Positions 38,162 through 47,787 of a DNA stretch of 62,377 nucleotides are shown one piece after another. The position numbers and the translations under genes were made by a program. Source of the DNA: 1162T-S-0a-05 sp050299435. Its GTDB lineage: Bacteria > Pseudomonadota > Gammaproteobacteria > Pseudomonadales > Cellvibrionaceae. Each line of letters opens with the position of its first letter. Positions within the stretch are counted from its first letter, which is position 1. The DNA lies in assembly GCA_050299435.1 (NCBI GenBank), contig JBNKVX010000012.1:1-62377 (forward strand), written 5' to 3'. Below the pieces are notes generated by a model, which made no database searches, was not told the origin of the DNA, and saw only the letters and a list, made by a program, of their open reading frames with translations.

Positions 38162-40384
38162 TTAAGAAACAATTTCTTCCAAGCTTATTCCAATCGTTTT
38201 GGCTAATTGCGTGAAATTCGGGAAAGAGGTCGCCACGTTTGCGCAATTATTTACGGTAATGTCGCCACTCGCTCGCAAAGCCGCAATGGTAAAGGACATG
38301 GCAATACGATGGTCATGATAACTTTCCACTTCACCGCCAGTGAGTTGCCCTCCCTGAACAACAATACCGTCTTCGCGCGTCTCACATTGAATACCCAAAC
38401 GCGTCAATCCCTCAGCCATGGCTTGAATGCGATCTGTTTCCTTTACCCGTAATTCTTCGGCGCCGCTTAATATTGTCTCACCTTCTGCACAAGCAGCTGC
38501 GACCAAAAGCGCCGGAAATTCATCAATCCCCAAAGGCACTTGATCTTCTGGAATGTGTATACCGCTTAAAGGCGCGTAACGAACACGCAAATCCGCCACG
38601 GGTTCGCCACCGACTTCTCTCTCATTGCTCACTTCTATATTGGCACCCATTAGGCGCAATACATTAATCGCACCGATTCGGGTCGGATTGATACCCACAT
38701 GTGTCAGGGTAATATCTGAATCCGGTGTAATTGCCGCTGCCACCATAAAAAAGGTGGCCGAGGAAATGTCGGCAGGCACTTCTATATTGGTGGCGGTGAG
38801 TTTTCCACCCGCTTGCAGCGAAATGGTACTGCCTTCAGTTTCCACCTCGTAACCAAAGCCGCGCAACATTCTTTCGGTATGATCTCGTGTCGGTGCGGGT
38901 TCTGTTACCACCGTTTTGCCTTCCGCATACAAACCCGCTAACAACAAACAGGATTTTACCTGAGCGCTCGCCATGGGCATCGTGTAGTTAATGGCTTTTA
39001 GTTTTTTTCCGCCGTGAATTTCCAAGGGAGGCCGTCCCTCTTCCGCAGTTTGAATTTCCGCTCCCATTTCTCGCAATGGCAAAGCTACACGATTCATCGG
39101 TCTTTTACTTAAAGAAATATCGCCACTTAATTTGCTGTTGAATTCCTGACCGGCGAGTAAGCCACTGAGCAAACGCATTGAAGTGCCTGAGTTACCTACA
39201 TAGAGTTCACCACTCGCTGCACGCAAACCATGCAATCCCACGCCGTGCACTGTCACCCGACCCTTCTCTGGCCCCTCGATCACGACACCCATATCGCGAA
39301 AACACTGCAAAGTGGCAAGCGCATCCTCTCCTTCCAAAAAACCTTCGATTTCGGTAGTGCCTTCAGCTAAGGCACCCAACATAATTGAACGATGGGAAAT
39401 GGATTTGTCTCCGGGAACACGAATTGTTCCCCTGGCGCTACCACCAGATTTAACTTTATAAGTGACTAATGAATCTGAATGACTGCTCATATTACTACTG
39501 TATGGTTGATGTTGAATCATCGACGAAAAATGATCTCTCGCCGTTTTTGCTCGTGTGAAAATGCCGGTCATGGCCAAGCTATCACCCGCCTCTATTGCAG
39601 CGCGCAAACGTTGTAGGTTTGCCATAAATAAATCTATTGATGCGAGCACAGCTTTTTTGTTAGCCAGCATAATGTCCCGCCACATAATCGCATCACTTGA
39701 TGCTATGCGCGTAAAGTCGCGAAACCCGCCCGCAGCATAACGAAAAATATTTTCGTTATTACTGTCGTGCGCCAAAGTGTCGACTAGAGAAAACGCAATG
39801 GCATGCGGCAAATGACTTGTCGCGGCAAGTACAAGATCATGATCATCCACATCCATAGGAATCACTTCAGCACCCACTGCAGACCAAAGCGCAACAACTC
39901 GGTCCACATGCTTGTTACTGCTTCCTTCAAGCGGCGTGATAATTACCCGGTGCTTTTGGTATAAATCTGCATCGGCTGCGGTAATGCCACTTTTTTCTGA
40001 ACCCGCAATTGGATGACCTGGCACAAAGTTGTGCACTTGTTTGCCAAAAATTGCGAAAATGTCATCACGAACACTGCCTTTAACACTCGCAGCATCGGTA
40101 ACCGTTACCGCTGGACTGACAAGTTGTTTAATTTGTTGCAGTACGGGTTGAATTGAAAGTGTCGGCAAGGCTATGACAATCACGTCGTTTTCATGTAAAT
40201 CCGAGGCAACACTTTCAAAGTCCTGCACTGCTTCATCGACGAGCTGATTTTCCAAAGCTATACCGCAAGTTTCTTCGCGGCGCGCCACACCAATTACCTT
40301 CTTGCACACCTGATATTTTTTTAAGGCAGCTGCCAGGCTTCCACCTATTAGCCCCAGGCCTATTACCACAACGCGATTAATCAT
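38162..40384 (-). CDS. tyrA-aroA: Prephenate dehydrogenase fused to EPSP synthase
   Basis: A 740-residue two-domain enzyme. Residues 1-290 are prephenate dehydrogenase (VVIGLGLIGGSLAAALKK; HPIAGSEKSG; HLPHAIAFSLV), for tyrosine synthesis. From about 310 on is 3-phosphoshikimate 1-carboxyvinyltransferase (GDKSISHRSIMLGALAEG; LYVGNSGTSMRLLSGLLAG; SLSKRPMNR; RVKETDRIQAMAEGL; DHRIAMSF). The linker is short and polar. The same fusion is known in Pseudomonas and relatives. Its start overlaps the cysC stop (TAATG). Confidence 0.95.
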   Translation of the reverse strand: MINRVVVIGLGLIGGSLAAALKKYQVCKKVIGVARREETCGIALENQLVDEAVQDFESVASDLHENDVIVIALPTLSIQPVLQQIKQLVSPAVTVTDAASVKGSVRDDIFAIFGKQVHNFVPGHPIAGSEKSGITAADADLYQKHRVIITPLEGSSNKHVDRVVALWSAVGAEVIPMDVDDHDLVLAATSHLPHAIAFSLVDTLAHDSNNENIFRYAAGGFRDFTRIASSDAIMWRDIMLANKKAVLASIDLFMANLQRLRAAIEAGDSLAMTGIFTRAKTARDHFSSMIQHQPYSSNMSSHSDSLVTYKVKSGGSARGTIRVPGDKSISHRSIMLGALAEGTTEIEGFLEGEDALATLQCFRDMGVVIEGPEKGRVTVHGVGLHGLRAASGELYVGNSGTSMRLLSGLLAGQEFNSKLSGDISLSKRPMNRVALPLREMGAEIQTAEEGRPPLEIHGGKKLKAINYTMPMASAQVKSCLLLAGLYAEGKTVVTEPAPTRDHTERMLRGFGYEVETEGSTISLQAGGKLTATNIEVPADISSATFFMVAAAITPDSDITLTHVGINPTRIGAINVLRLMGANIEVSNEREVGGEPVADLRVRYAPLSGIHIPEDQVPLGIDEFPALLVAAACAEGETILSGAEELRVKETDRIQAMAEGLTRLGIQCETREDGIVVQGGQLTGGEVESYHDHRIAMSFTIAALRASGDITVNNCANVATSFPNFTQLAKTIGISLEEIVS

Positions 40385-40980
40385 TAAGATTCGATCAATT
40401 GGTTTTCACGTAAATACTGCAGTATCTTTTCTACGCATTGATCAACATCTAACTCAGAAGTATTCACTACCAGTTCAGCATGCTCTGGCTCTTCATAAGG
40501 AGAATCAATGCCGGTGAAATGTTTGATTTCGCCCCTGCGCGCTTTTTTGTATAAGCCTTTTGGGTCGCGTTGTTCACATACGGCTATCGGTGTTGCGATA
40601 TAAATCTCAATAAATTCACCGGGTTCCATCAATTCACGAACAAGCCTACGATCTGAACGAAAGGGTGAAATAAATGCACTTAATACAATCAGGCCTGCAT
40701 CAACAAACAATCTAGACGCCTCACCAATTCGGCGAATATTTTCTATGCGATCGTCATCACTAAAACCGAGGTCTTTATTTAAACCATGGCGCACGTTGTC
40801 GCCATCCAAAAGATAGGTGTGTTGCCCCAGCGTAAATAACGCGCGTTCAAGCGCATTAGCAACTGTAGATTTTCCTGCACCGCTTAAACCGGTAAACCAA
40901 AGCAAACAGGGTTTTTGTTTTTTCTGTACGGAATGTTGCTCCTTGCTCACCGTATGGTTGTGCCAAACTATATCGCTCAC
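40384..40980 (-). CDS. cysC: Adenylyl-sulfate kinase
   Basis: CysC phosphorylates APS to PAPS. The 198-residue protein has GLSGAGKSTVANALE (P-loop), LLDGDNVRHGLNKDLGFSDDDR, SAFISPFRSDRRLVRE and GLYKKARRGEIKHFTGIDSPYEEP. It lies 18 bases after pheA and overlaps tyrA-aroA by one base, thus inside an aromatic amino-acid operon and 2.3 kb upstream of its pathway partners cysD and cysN. In Pseudomonas the hisC aminotransferase gene occupies this place. Confidence 0.95.
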   Translation of the reverse strand: MSDIVWHNHTVSKEQHSVQKKQKPCLLWFTGLSGAGKSTVANALERALFTLGQHTYLLDGDNVRHGLNKDLGFSDDDRIENIRRIGEASRLFVDAGLIVLSAFISPFRSDRRLVRELMEPGEFIEIYIATPIAVCEQRDPKGLYKKARRGEIKHFTGIDSPYEEPEHAELVVNTSELDVDQCVEKILQYLRENQLIES

Positions 40981-40998
40981 AATTTTTCCTTTCTTGAG

Positions 40999-42078
40999 TC
41001 AGAGAACGCCCTTGGGATAGGATCCCAGGATTTTTAGTTCGGATGCTTTTTCACCCACTGAAGTGAGAGTTTGTTTTATTTTTTCTTCTTCACAATGCCC
41101 AACAAAATCAATAAAGAACACATAGGTCCAAGCGCCGCTTAAGGAAGGCCGCGTTTCTACCCGCGTCAAATCAATCTGGTTTTTATGGAAGGGTTCGAGG
41201 AGCTCATGCAAAGCGCCCGGTTTATTTTTCATGGAGACAACGATAGACGTTTTATCATCGCCACTTGGATCGACACTGTGAGATCCTATAATCAGAAAAC
41301 GTGTTGAGTTTTCGGGATGGTCTTCAATTTTTTCGCTCAAACAGCGCAGACCATAAATTTCTCCCGCCATTTCACCTGCAATTGCAGCAGAATTCCATTC
41401 GCCTTTAATTTTCTTGGCCGCTTCCGCGTTACTGTTCACGGCAATTCTTTCTGCGCGCGGATAATTTGCGTCCAACCACTTACGGCATTGCGCCAAAGAC
41501 TGCGCATGTGAATAAATACGTGTAATACCTTCGATATTTGTTACATCAGAAACCAACAAATTATGATGGATACGCAATACCACTTCACCACAAATTCGCA
41601 CATTGCTCGTCATGAAACTGTCCAGCGTGTGTGTGACAACACCACCCGTGGAATTCTCGACAGGCACCACACCGTAATGCGCTGCACCTGAGGCCACTTC
41701 ACGAAACACTTCATCAATCGCAGCCAGGGGTTTCACTTCGGCGGAATGGCCAAAATGTTTTAAGGCCGCCTGCTGAGTAAAAGTGCCTTCCGGCCCAAGG
41801 TAAGTAATTTTTATGGGATTTTCGAGCGCCAGACAAGCCGACATAATCTCACGATACAAACGTGCAAATTCTTCGTTGTTTAATGGGCCTTTATTGCGCT
41901 CCATTGCTGCTCGCAACACCTGCGCTTCACGTTCGGGACGATAAAACCGCGCGTCATCAGGATTCTCTGCTTTCTTTAATTTGCCAACCTCTAAAGCACA
42001 GCGCGCACGCTCGCTTATCAGCTCGCCAATTTCCACATCAATATCATCAATTTTTTTTCGCAGCTCATCCAGCTTCAT
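40999..42078 (-). CDS. pheA: Chorismate mutase / prephenate dehydratase (P-protein)
   Basis: A 359-residue bifunctional enzyme for phenylalanine. Residues 1-90 are AroQ-type chorismate mutase (LDELRKKIDDIDVEIGELISERARCALEVGKLK). Residues 95-270 are the dehydratase (YLGPEGTFTQQAALKHFG; VPVENSTGGVVTHTLD; SHAQSLAQCRKWL; STRFLIIG). An ACT domain follows at about 275-350 (NKPGALHELLEPF; ESRP-like ETRPSL), the site of feedback inhibition. It starts three bases after gyrA. serC, which lies between these genes in Pseudomonas, is absent. Confidence 0.95.
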   Translation of the reverse strand: MKLDELRKKIDDIDVEIGELISERARCALEVGKLKKAENPDDARFYRPEREAQVLRAAMERNKGPLNNEEFARLYREIMSACLALENPIKITYLGPEGTFTQQAALKHFGHSAEVKPLAAIDEVFREVASGAAHYGVVPVENSTGGVVTHTLDSFMTSNVRICGEVVLRIHHNLLVSDVTNIEGITRIYSHAQSLAQCRKWLDANYPRAERIAVNSNAEAAKKIKGEWNSAAIAGEMAGEIYGLRCLSEKIEDHPENSTRFLIIGSHSVDPSGDDKTSIVVSMKNKPGALHELLEPFHKNQIDLTRVETRPSLSGAWTYVFFIDFVGHCEEEKIKQTLTSVGEKASELKILGSYPKGVL

Positions 42079-42081
42079 GGT

Positions 42082-44637
42082 TTATTCGCTTTGCTCCGCT
42101 TCGCCATCAAAAGTTTCTTCAATTCGCGCTATGCCTACAATATGTTCATTATCTTTTACTTTAATCAGGCGAACGCCCTGAGTATTTCGACCCAAAACCG
42201 ACACCTCACTCACACCTGTTCTCACCAATGTGCCTTGATCTGAAATCAACATAATTTCATCACTTTCAAACACTTGCACTGCGCCAATTAACGCACCATT
42301 TCGAGCAGTAGTTTGTTGCGCGATTACGCCTTGTGAACCACGACCTTTTGTTGGAAAGTCTTCAGTTGCAGTACGTTTTCCGTAGCCGTTTTCGCTAACA
42401 GTTAAAATAGCCGCATTGTCTTCTGGAATAATCATCCCAATAACACTGCAACCGTCAGAAAGTCTAATACCGCGTACCCCGCGCGAAACACGACCCATTG
42501 AGCGCACATGCTCTTCAGCAAAACGCGCAGCTTTGCCATTTGAAGAAAGAAGCACTATGTCTTTAGACCCATCGGTAATTGCAGTACCCACTAAGTGGTC
42601 ACCCTCAACCAATTCTATCGCTCGCAATCCAACACTACGTGGCCTTGCAAATTGTGAGAGTGGTGTTTTCTTTACGGTTCCCGATGCGGTAGCCATAAAA
42701 ATAAAATGCTCATCGTCAAATTCGCGCACGGGCAGTATAGAGGTAATACGTTCACCCTCTTCAAGCGGCAATAAATTTACGACCGGGCGCCCTCGAGATT
42801 GTCTTCCTGCTGTGGGAATTTGAAAAACTTTTAACCAAAACACCTTGCCAGCACTGGTGAAACACAAAATGTAATCATGCGTGTTAGCAATCAATAGGTG
42901 CTCAACAAAATCCTCATCTTTTACTGCGGTAGCCGCCTTGCCCATACCGCCTCTTCTTTGCGCCTGATAGGTATCAAGAGGCTGGCTTTTTGCGTAGCCG
43001 CCATGAGAAATGGTGACGACGCGATCTTCTTCAGTGATGAGATCTTCTACCGTTAAATCTTGCTGCGAGTTTTGAATTTCGGTGCGACGCTCATCGCCAT
43101 ACTCTGAAAGCACGGCATTGAGCTCTTCACGAATGACTATCATCAAACGCTCTGGATTCCCCAAAATTTCAAGATATTCAGTGATTTCCGCCAGTTTCTC
43201 TTCATATTCCTTGAGCAACTTATCGTGCTCCATGCCTGTTAAGCGGTGTAAACGTAAATCCAGAATCGCTTGTACTTGTACAGGCGACATAAAATATTGG
43301 CCGTCAATAAGGCCATATTGTTGACCGATGTCATCTGGCTTACAGGCTTCTGCGCCTGCACGCTCCAGAAACTGACTCACTGCACCAACTGGCCAGCCAC
43401 GCGCCAACAAGGCTTCTCTTGCTTCTGCGGGAGAGGGAGAGGCTTTGATTAGGGCAATCACTTCATCAATATTGGCAATGGCGATTGCTTGCCCTTCAAG
43501 AACATGGCCACGTTCACGCGCTTTTCGCAATAAATAAATAGTGCGGCGTGTGACAACTTCGCGACGATGCTTAACAAAATATTCTAATAGTTGCTTGAGA
43601 TTCAGTACTTTGGGTTGGTCATCAACCAGGGCCACAATATTGATACCAAACACACTTTGTAATTGAGTTTGTGCGAAAAGATTATTGAGCACCACATCGC
43701 CCATTTCACCTTTGCGAATTTCAATTACAACACGCAAACCATCCTTATCGGATTCATCGCGAATTTCAGAAATACCTTCGATTTTTTTATCTTTTACGAG
43801 TTCAGCAATTTTTTCTATCAATCTTGCCTTGTTCACCTGGTAAGGTAATTCGTGAATAATGATCGTTTCGCGGCCGGTTTTTTCGTTGGTTTCCACTTCC
43901 GCTTTTGCGCGCACATAGATACGCCCTCGGCCTGTTCGATAAGCCTGAACAATGCCCGCACGACCGTTAATAATTCCTGCAGTGGGAAAATCTGGTCCCG
44001 GAACAATTTCCATCAATTCATCAACGGACAATTCCGGATTATCAATTAAGGCAATACACGCTCTCACCACCTCGCTCATATTGTGAGGAGGAATGTTGGT
44101 TGCCATTCCCACTGCAATACCGGAAGAGCCGTTTACCAGTAGGTTGGGAATGCGCGTTGGCAGTACTTCAGGAATTAATTCCTGTTCATCGTAGTTAGGT
44201 ACCCAATCGACTGTTTCTTTATCGAGATCTGCCAGGAGATCATGCGCAATTTTCGCCATGCGTATTTCGGTATAACGCATTGCCGCCGGACTATCACCAT
44301 CGATAGACCCAAAGTTACCTTGACCATCTACCAGCATGTAACGCAGGGAAAAAGGTTGCGCCATACGCACAATGGTGTCGTAGACCGCAGTATCGCCGTG
44401 AGGGTGATATTTACCAATCACGTCACCCACAACACGGGCAGATTTTTTATAAGGTTTATTAAAATCGTTACTTAATTCATTCATTGCGAACAAAACGCGA
44501 CGATGTACCGGTTTTAAACCGTCTCGCACATCGGGCAAAGCGCGGCCCACAATTACGCTCATGGCATAATCGAGATAGCTCTGCTTGAGTTCGTCTTCAA
44601 TGTTTACGGGGAGAATTTCTTTTGCGATGTCAGCCAT
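42082..44637 (-). CDS. gyrA: DNA gyrase subunit A
   Basis: GyrA cuts and rejoins DNA for negative supercoiling. The 851-residue protein begins MADIAKEILPVNIEDELKQSYLDYAMSVIVGRALPD (given here as known start plus next conserved block), with the active-site Tyr in AAMRYTEIRM. The quinolone region reads HPHGDTAVYDT: Thr at the position of E. coli Ser83, as in wild-type Pseudomonas, and Asp at the 87 position. The C-terminal half has the beta-pinwheel repeats, including QRRGGMGK (the GyrA box). The ATG at 44637 has GGAAG before it; a GTG at 44649 is less likely. A short acidic tail ends the protein. Confidence 0.96.
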   Translation of the reverse strand: MADIAKEILPVNIEDELKQSYLDYAMSVIVGRALPDVRDGLKPVHRRVLFAMNELSNDFNKPYKKSARVVGDVIGKYHPHGDTAVYDTIVRMAQPFSLRYMLVDGQGNFGSIDGDSPAAMRYTEIRMAKIAHDLLADLDKETVDWVPNYDEQELIPEVLPTRIPNLLVNGSSGIAVGMATNIPPHNMSEVVRACIALIDNPELSVDELMEIVPGPDFPTAGIINGRAGIVQAYRTGRGRIYVRAKAEVETNEKTGRETIIIHELPYQVNKARLIEKIAELVKDKKIEGISEIRDESDKDGLRVVIEIRKGEMGDVVLNNLFAQTQLQSVFGINIVALVDDQPKVLNLKQLLEYFVKHRREVVTRRTIYLLRKARERGHVLEGQAIAIANIDEVIALIKASPSPAEAREALLARGWPVGAVSQFLERAGAEACKPDDIGQQYGLIDGQYFMSPVQVQAILDLRLHRLTGMEHDKLLKEYEEKLAEITEYLEILGNPERLMIVIREELNAVLSEYGDERRTEIQNSQQDLTVEDLITEEDRVVTISHGGYAKSQPLDTYQAQRRGGMGKAATAVKDEDFVEHLLIANTHDYILCFTSAGKVFWLKVFQIPTAGRQSRGRPVVNLLPLEEGERITSILPVREFDDEHFIFMATASGTVKKTPLSQFARPRSVGLRAIELVEGDHLVGTAITDGSKDIVLLSSNGKAARFAEEHVRSMGRVSRGVRGIRLSDGCSVIGMIIPEDNAAILTVSENGYGKRTATEDFPTKGRGSQGVIAQQTTARNGALIGAVQVFESDEIMLISDQGTLVRTGVSEVSVLGRNTQGVRLIKVKDNEHIVGIARIEETFDGEAEQSE

Positions 44638-45053
44638 TCGCGCTTCCACTACTCATTATGTTTTTATCGGCAATTTCGGCTGCCAACGTGAGACTTCAAT
44701 TGTTTTCATTCAAAACTGTTTCTTTTTAAAAACAATTCTGCGATTTGTTTGAGGGATATTTGCTTTCACGCTGTGCCTTGCACCGTTGATACCGTGTCTC
44801 GTCACGCGCTAATGTTCGCATCTCGCTCTGCCATAAAACCCACTTACCAAGCGGCGCCAGGCAGAACTGCTCCCCCAAAATAAAGCGCGAAATTCTACCA
44901 TAAAAACAGACAGATAGGTGAAACCTCCAGGACGGCAAAAAGCGCGTATTGAGGTATACTGCGCGGCGCCTCGAGGTGTCATTCAGACCCTCGATTAGTG
45001 GCCAAACTCTCCAGTTTCGGGCAACGCAAGTTAAAAACTTTGATAACGCTGTG
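44638..45053. other. Divergent gyrA / mtaD intergenic region
   Basis: No gene with family features is present; a 113-codon leftward open frame overlapping the region is low in complexity and lacks a ribosome-binding site. It holds the gyrA promoter, a leader of about 250 bases, and at 44955-44960 a TATACT that may be the -10 of mtaD on the plus strand (no clear -35). Confidence 0.5.
44892..44900 (-). promoter_or_regulatory. Extended -10 promoter of gyrA
   Basis: The minus strand reads TGGTAGAAT, an extended -10 (TG-n-TAGAAT), followed by TTCGCGC. It implies a leader of roughly 250 bases before gyrA. Supercoiling-sensitive gyrase promoters often depend on the -10 region. Confidence 0.45.
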
Positions 45054-46400
45054 ATGACGCAAAGCAATGAAAATCAAACACCAGCCGATCTCGCTGTCAG
45101 TGCAGACTGGATTGTGCCGGTTGTGCCCGCCGGCCGTGTTCTAAGGGATTGCAGCCTCCTTATCGAGAAAGACAAAATCATAGGTCTTTGCCCGCAAGAC
45201 GAAGTTCAGCGTCGATTTCAAGTCAAGGAATCGCTGCATTTGAAGCAAAGTGTACTTATGCCAGGGCTAATTAATGCACACGGACACAGCCCCATGACCT
45301 TGCTGCGGGGCTATGCTGACGATATGCCCCTGAATACCTGGTTGAGCAAGCATATCTGGCCAGCAGAGAAAAAGTGGGTCAGCCCGGAGTTTGTCTATGA
45401 TGGAAGTCGGCTCGCCATCGCTGAAATGCTGCTGAGTGGCACAAGCTGTTTCAGTGATATGTATTTTTTCCCTGAAATGACGGGCAAGGCTGCCAATGAA
45501 GCAGGCATGCGAGCTCAACTTAATTTTCCTGTATTTGAATTTCAAAATGCCTGGGCCCAAAACGCCGAAGAGTGTATTCACAAAGGCTTAAGCCTGCGCG
45601 ATGAGCTGCGCGGCTCGGATTTGCTGAGCGTGGCATTTGGCCCTCATGCACCTTATACCGTGTCGGATCTGAGCTTTAAAAAGATTGCTACCTACATGGC
45701 CGAACTGCAGATGCCGGTACATATCCACCTGCATGAAACTGACGAGGAAATCAGCACTTCAATTAAAGAATACGGTCTACGCCCGACCGAACGACTCGCA
45801 CAGCTGGATATACTTGGCCCCTTGACCCAATGTGTCCACTTCACCCACGCTAATTCGAGCGACATTGCGCTGTTACAAACCTGGCAAGCTTCAGTCATTC
45901 ATTGCCCACAATCCAACCTAAAATTGGCAAGTGGCTTTTGTCCGACCAATTCACTATTGAATGCGGGTGTTAATCTGGCTTTCGGCACTGACAGTGCGGC
46001 CAGCAATAACAGCCTTAACCTGTTCGGCGAATTGAAAGTTGCTGCCTTACTCGCCAAAGCAGTAGCAGGCAAGGCAGAAGCCATGAGTGCACACCAGGCT
46101 TTAGAGTGCGTCACGATCAATGCCGCAAAAGCACTTGGACTGAATGAAAAAATTGGCTCCCTGGAGCCCGGAAAACAAGCCGATTTTATTGCAATCAATT
46201 TGGATCGGCCTGCCTACTACCCAATATATGATTTAATTAGTCACTTGGTGTACGCCGATGCCCGTCATGAAATTAGTCATTTGTGGGTTGCTGGCAAAAA
46301 GCTGGTCGATCAAGGTGAACTTGTCACTCTTGACCTGAATGAAATAAAAAGCAAAGCACTGGATTGGCAGCAAAAACTCAGAACCTGGAATACTCTTTAA
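45054..46400 (+). CDS. mtaD: 5-methylthioadenosine / S-adenosylhomocysteine deaminase (TRZ/ATZ family)
   Basis: A 448-residue metal-dependent amidohydrolase. It shows NAHGHSP with metal-binding His 76 and 78, LLRGYADDMPLNTWLSKHIWP, GPHAPYTV, HIHLHETDEE, HCPQSNLKLASG and FGTDSAASNN. Members deaminate methylthioadenosine or S-adenosylhomocysteine for purine and methionine salvage. The start may be ATG 45054 or the GTG just before it. It heads a rightward operon with ubiG three bases behind; the same pair follows gyrA divergently in Pseudomonas. Confidence 0.85.
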   Translation: MTQSNENQTPADLAVSADWIVPVVPAGRVLRDCSLLIEKDKIIGLCPQDEVQRRFQVKESLHLKQSVLMPGLINAHGHSPMTLLRGYADDMPLNTWLSKHIWPAEKKWVSPEFVYDGSRLAIAEMLLSGTSCFSDMYFFPEMTGKAANEAGMRAQLNFPVFEFQNAWAQNAEECIHKGLSLRDELRGSDLLSVAFGPHAPYTVSDLSFKKIATYMAELQMPVHIHLHETDEEISTSIKEYGLRPTERLAQLDILGPLTQCVHFTHANSSDIALLQTWQASVIHCPQSNLKLASGFCPTNSLLNAGVNLAFGTDSAASNNSLNLFGELKVAALLAKAVAGKAEAMSAHQALECVTINAAKALGLNEKIGSLEPGKQADFIAINLDRPAYYPIYDLISHLVYADARHEISHLWVAGKKLVDQGELVTLDLNEIKSKALDWQQKLRTWNTL

Positions 46401-46403
46401 ACC

Positions 46404-47102
46404 ATGGAAAATATCGATACCGCCGAAATAAATAAATTTGAACGCTTGGCTTCGCGCTGGTGGGATCTACATGGAGAATTCAAACCCCTGCACGACATGA
46501 ACCCACTACGCGCTAACTATATAGATGTGGCGAGCCCCGTAGCGGAACAAAAAGTGCTCGATGTTGGCTGTGGCGGCGGCATTCTTTGTGAAGCCCTGGC
46601 TCAGCGTGGCGCTCTGGTGACAGGCATTGATATGGGAGAAGGGCCGCTTGAAGTGGCGCGCCTGCACGCGCTGGAAAGCCAGCTACAAATCGATTATCAA
46701 AAAAGCACAGCTGAAAATTTTGCAACATTACATTCAAATACATTTGATATCGTTTGTTGTCTGGAAATGCTTGAACATGTGCCTGATCCAGCCAAGGTGA
46801 TTGAAGCCTGTGCAGCGCTCACCAAACCGGGTGGTTACCTGTATTTCTCAACTATTAATCGCAACCCAAAGTCCTGGCTGTTTGCTGTTGTTGGAGCAGA
46901 ATATGTATTAAAAATGCTGCCGAAAGGTACGCATGAATATGCAAAATTTATTCGCCCCTCAGAACTTTCCGCGTGGATTAGACAGGCCGGATTACAACTT
47001 GAGAATATCAGTGGTATACACTACAACCCTCTTTCAAAAAAATTCAAACTCGACACTCATGATGCCAGTGTTAACTACATTGTGAGAACAAAGAAGAACT
47101 AA
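46404..47102 (+). CDS. ubiG: Ubiquinone biosynthesis O-methyltransferase
   Basis: UbiG makes both O-methylations in ubiquinone synthesis. The 232-residue SAM-dependent enzyme starts with the normal EINKFERLASRWWDLHGEFKPLHDMNPLR, split by family as the UbiG N-terminal block, then has VLDVGCGGGILCEALAQ (SAM site), CLEMLEHVPDP and GGYLYFSTINRNPKS. Its ATG is three bases after the mtaD stop. Confidence 0.96.
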   Translation: MENIDTAEINKFERLASRWWDLHGEFKPLHDMNPLRANYIDVASPVAEQKVLDVGCGGGILCEALAQRGALVTGIDMGEGPLEVARLHALESQLQIDYQKSTAENFATLHSNTFDIVCCLEMLEHVPDPAKVIEACAALTKPGGYLYFSTINRNPKSWLFAVVGAEYVLKMLPKGTHEYAKFIRPSELSAWIRQAGLQLENISGIHYNPLSKKFKLDTHDASVNYIVRTKKN

Positions 47103-47119
47103 AACGTATTTAAATTATT

Positions 47120-47782
47120 ATGTCTTTAAAAGCCGTATTTTTTGATTTAGATGGCACACTTCTCGATACTGCAGAGAATCTTGGAAAAGCCCTTAATGCA
47201 CTTCTCATAGAAATGGGTCAAACACCGCTAGCACAAGAAAAAATTCGCGATCATGTATCCAATGGCGCCGCAGCCTTAATTAAATTGGGTTTTGGTCTAA
47301 CTGAAAGCGATGAAAATTTTTGGCGCTTACGCGAAAAATTACTGGCTTACTACTCCAATGATCTCGCATCCGAAACCCGCGCTTTTGATGGTATTTATGA
47401 ACTGATTGAAGCACTGCAAAAAAATGACATACACTGGGGAATTGTGACCAACAAGCCTTCAGCTTATGCAGAGCCGCTAATGAAGTTTTTCAGCTTTGCC
47501 GCCGATCCTGCCGTGCTCATCTGCCCCGATCATGTAAAGCAACGTAAACCTGATCCCGAAGCTTTGCAGCTCGCCTGTAAACAAATTGGATGCAAAAGCA
47601 GTGAAGCAATCTACATCGGTGACCATCTGCGTGATATACAATGCGGAGAAAACGCTGGTATGCCAACCATTGCTGTGGGCTATGGCTACATTCTCGATGA
47701 CGACAGTCACCTTAACTGGAACGCCACTCATACGGTTGATCACGCCAATGAAATTTGGCCCATCTTACAAGGTTACAGATAA
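47120..47782 (+). CDS. mupP: HAD-family phosphatase, MupP/Gph type
   Basis: A 220-residue HAD phosphatase with FFDLDGTLLDT (nucleophile Asp9, Asp11), IVTNKPSAY, KQRKPDPEAL and YIGDHLRDIQCGENAGM. Its place between ubiG and yciK equals that of Pseudomonas MupP, the N-acetylmuramic-acid 6-phosphate phosphatase of the cell-wall recycling bypass. Phosphoglycolate phosphatase is the alternative reading; context favours MupP. Confidence 0.85.
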   Translation: MSLKAVFFDLDGTLLDTAENLGKALNALLIEMGQTPLAQEKIRDHVSNGAAALIKLGFGLTESDENFWRLREKLLAYYSNDLASETRAFDGIYELIEALQKNDIHWGIVTNKPSAYAEPLMKFFSFAADPAVLICPDHVKQRKPDPEALQLACKQIGCKSSEAIYIGDHLRDIQCGENAGMPTIAVGYGYILDDDSHLNWNATHTVDHANEIWPILQGYR

Positions 47783-47787
47783 AAATT

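Noticed and set aside
38162..40384. tyrA-aroA fusion as a new gene fusion
   Set aside because: The same fusion is known in Pseudomonas and related groups; the reading frame is intact and ordinary.
42082..44637. Quinolone-resistance mutation in GyrA (Thr at the 83 position)
   Set aside because: Thr is the normal residue at this place in Pseudomonas and many relatives, so it is not evidence of acquired resistance.
44726..45067. A 113-codon leftward open frame between gyrA and mtaD
   Set aside because: It lies over the divergent promoter region, begins inside the mtaD start, has no ribosome-binding site and shows no family motif.
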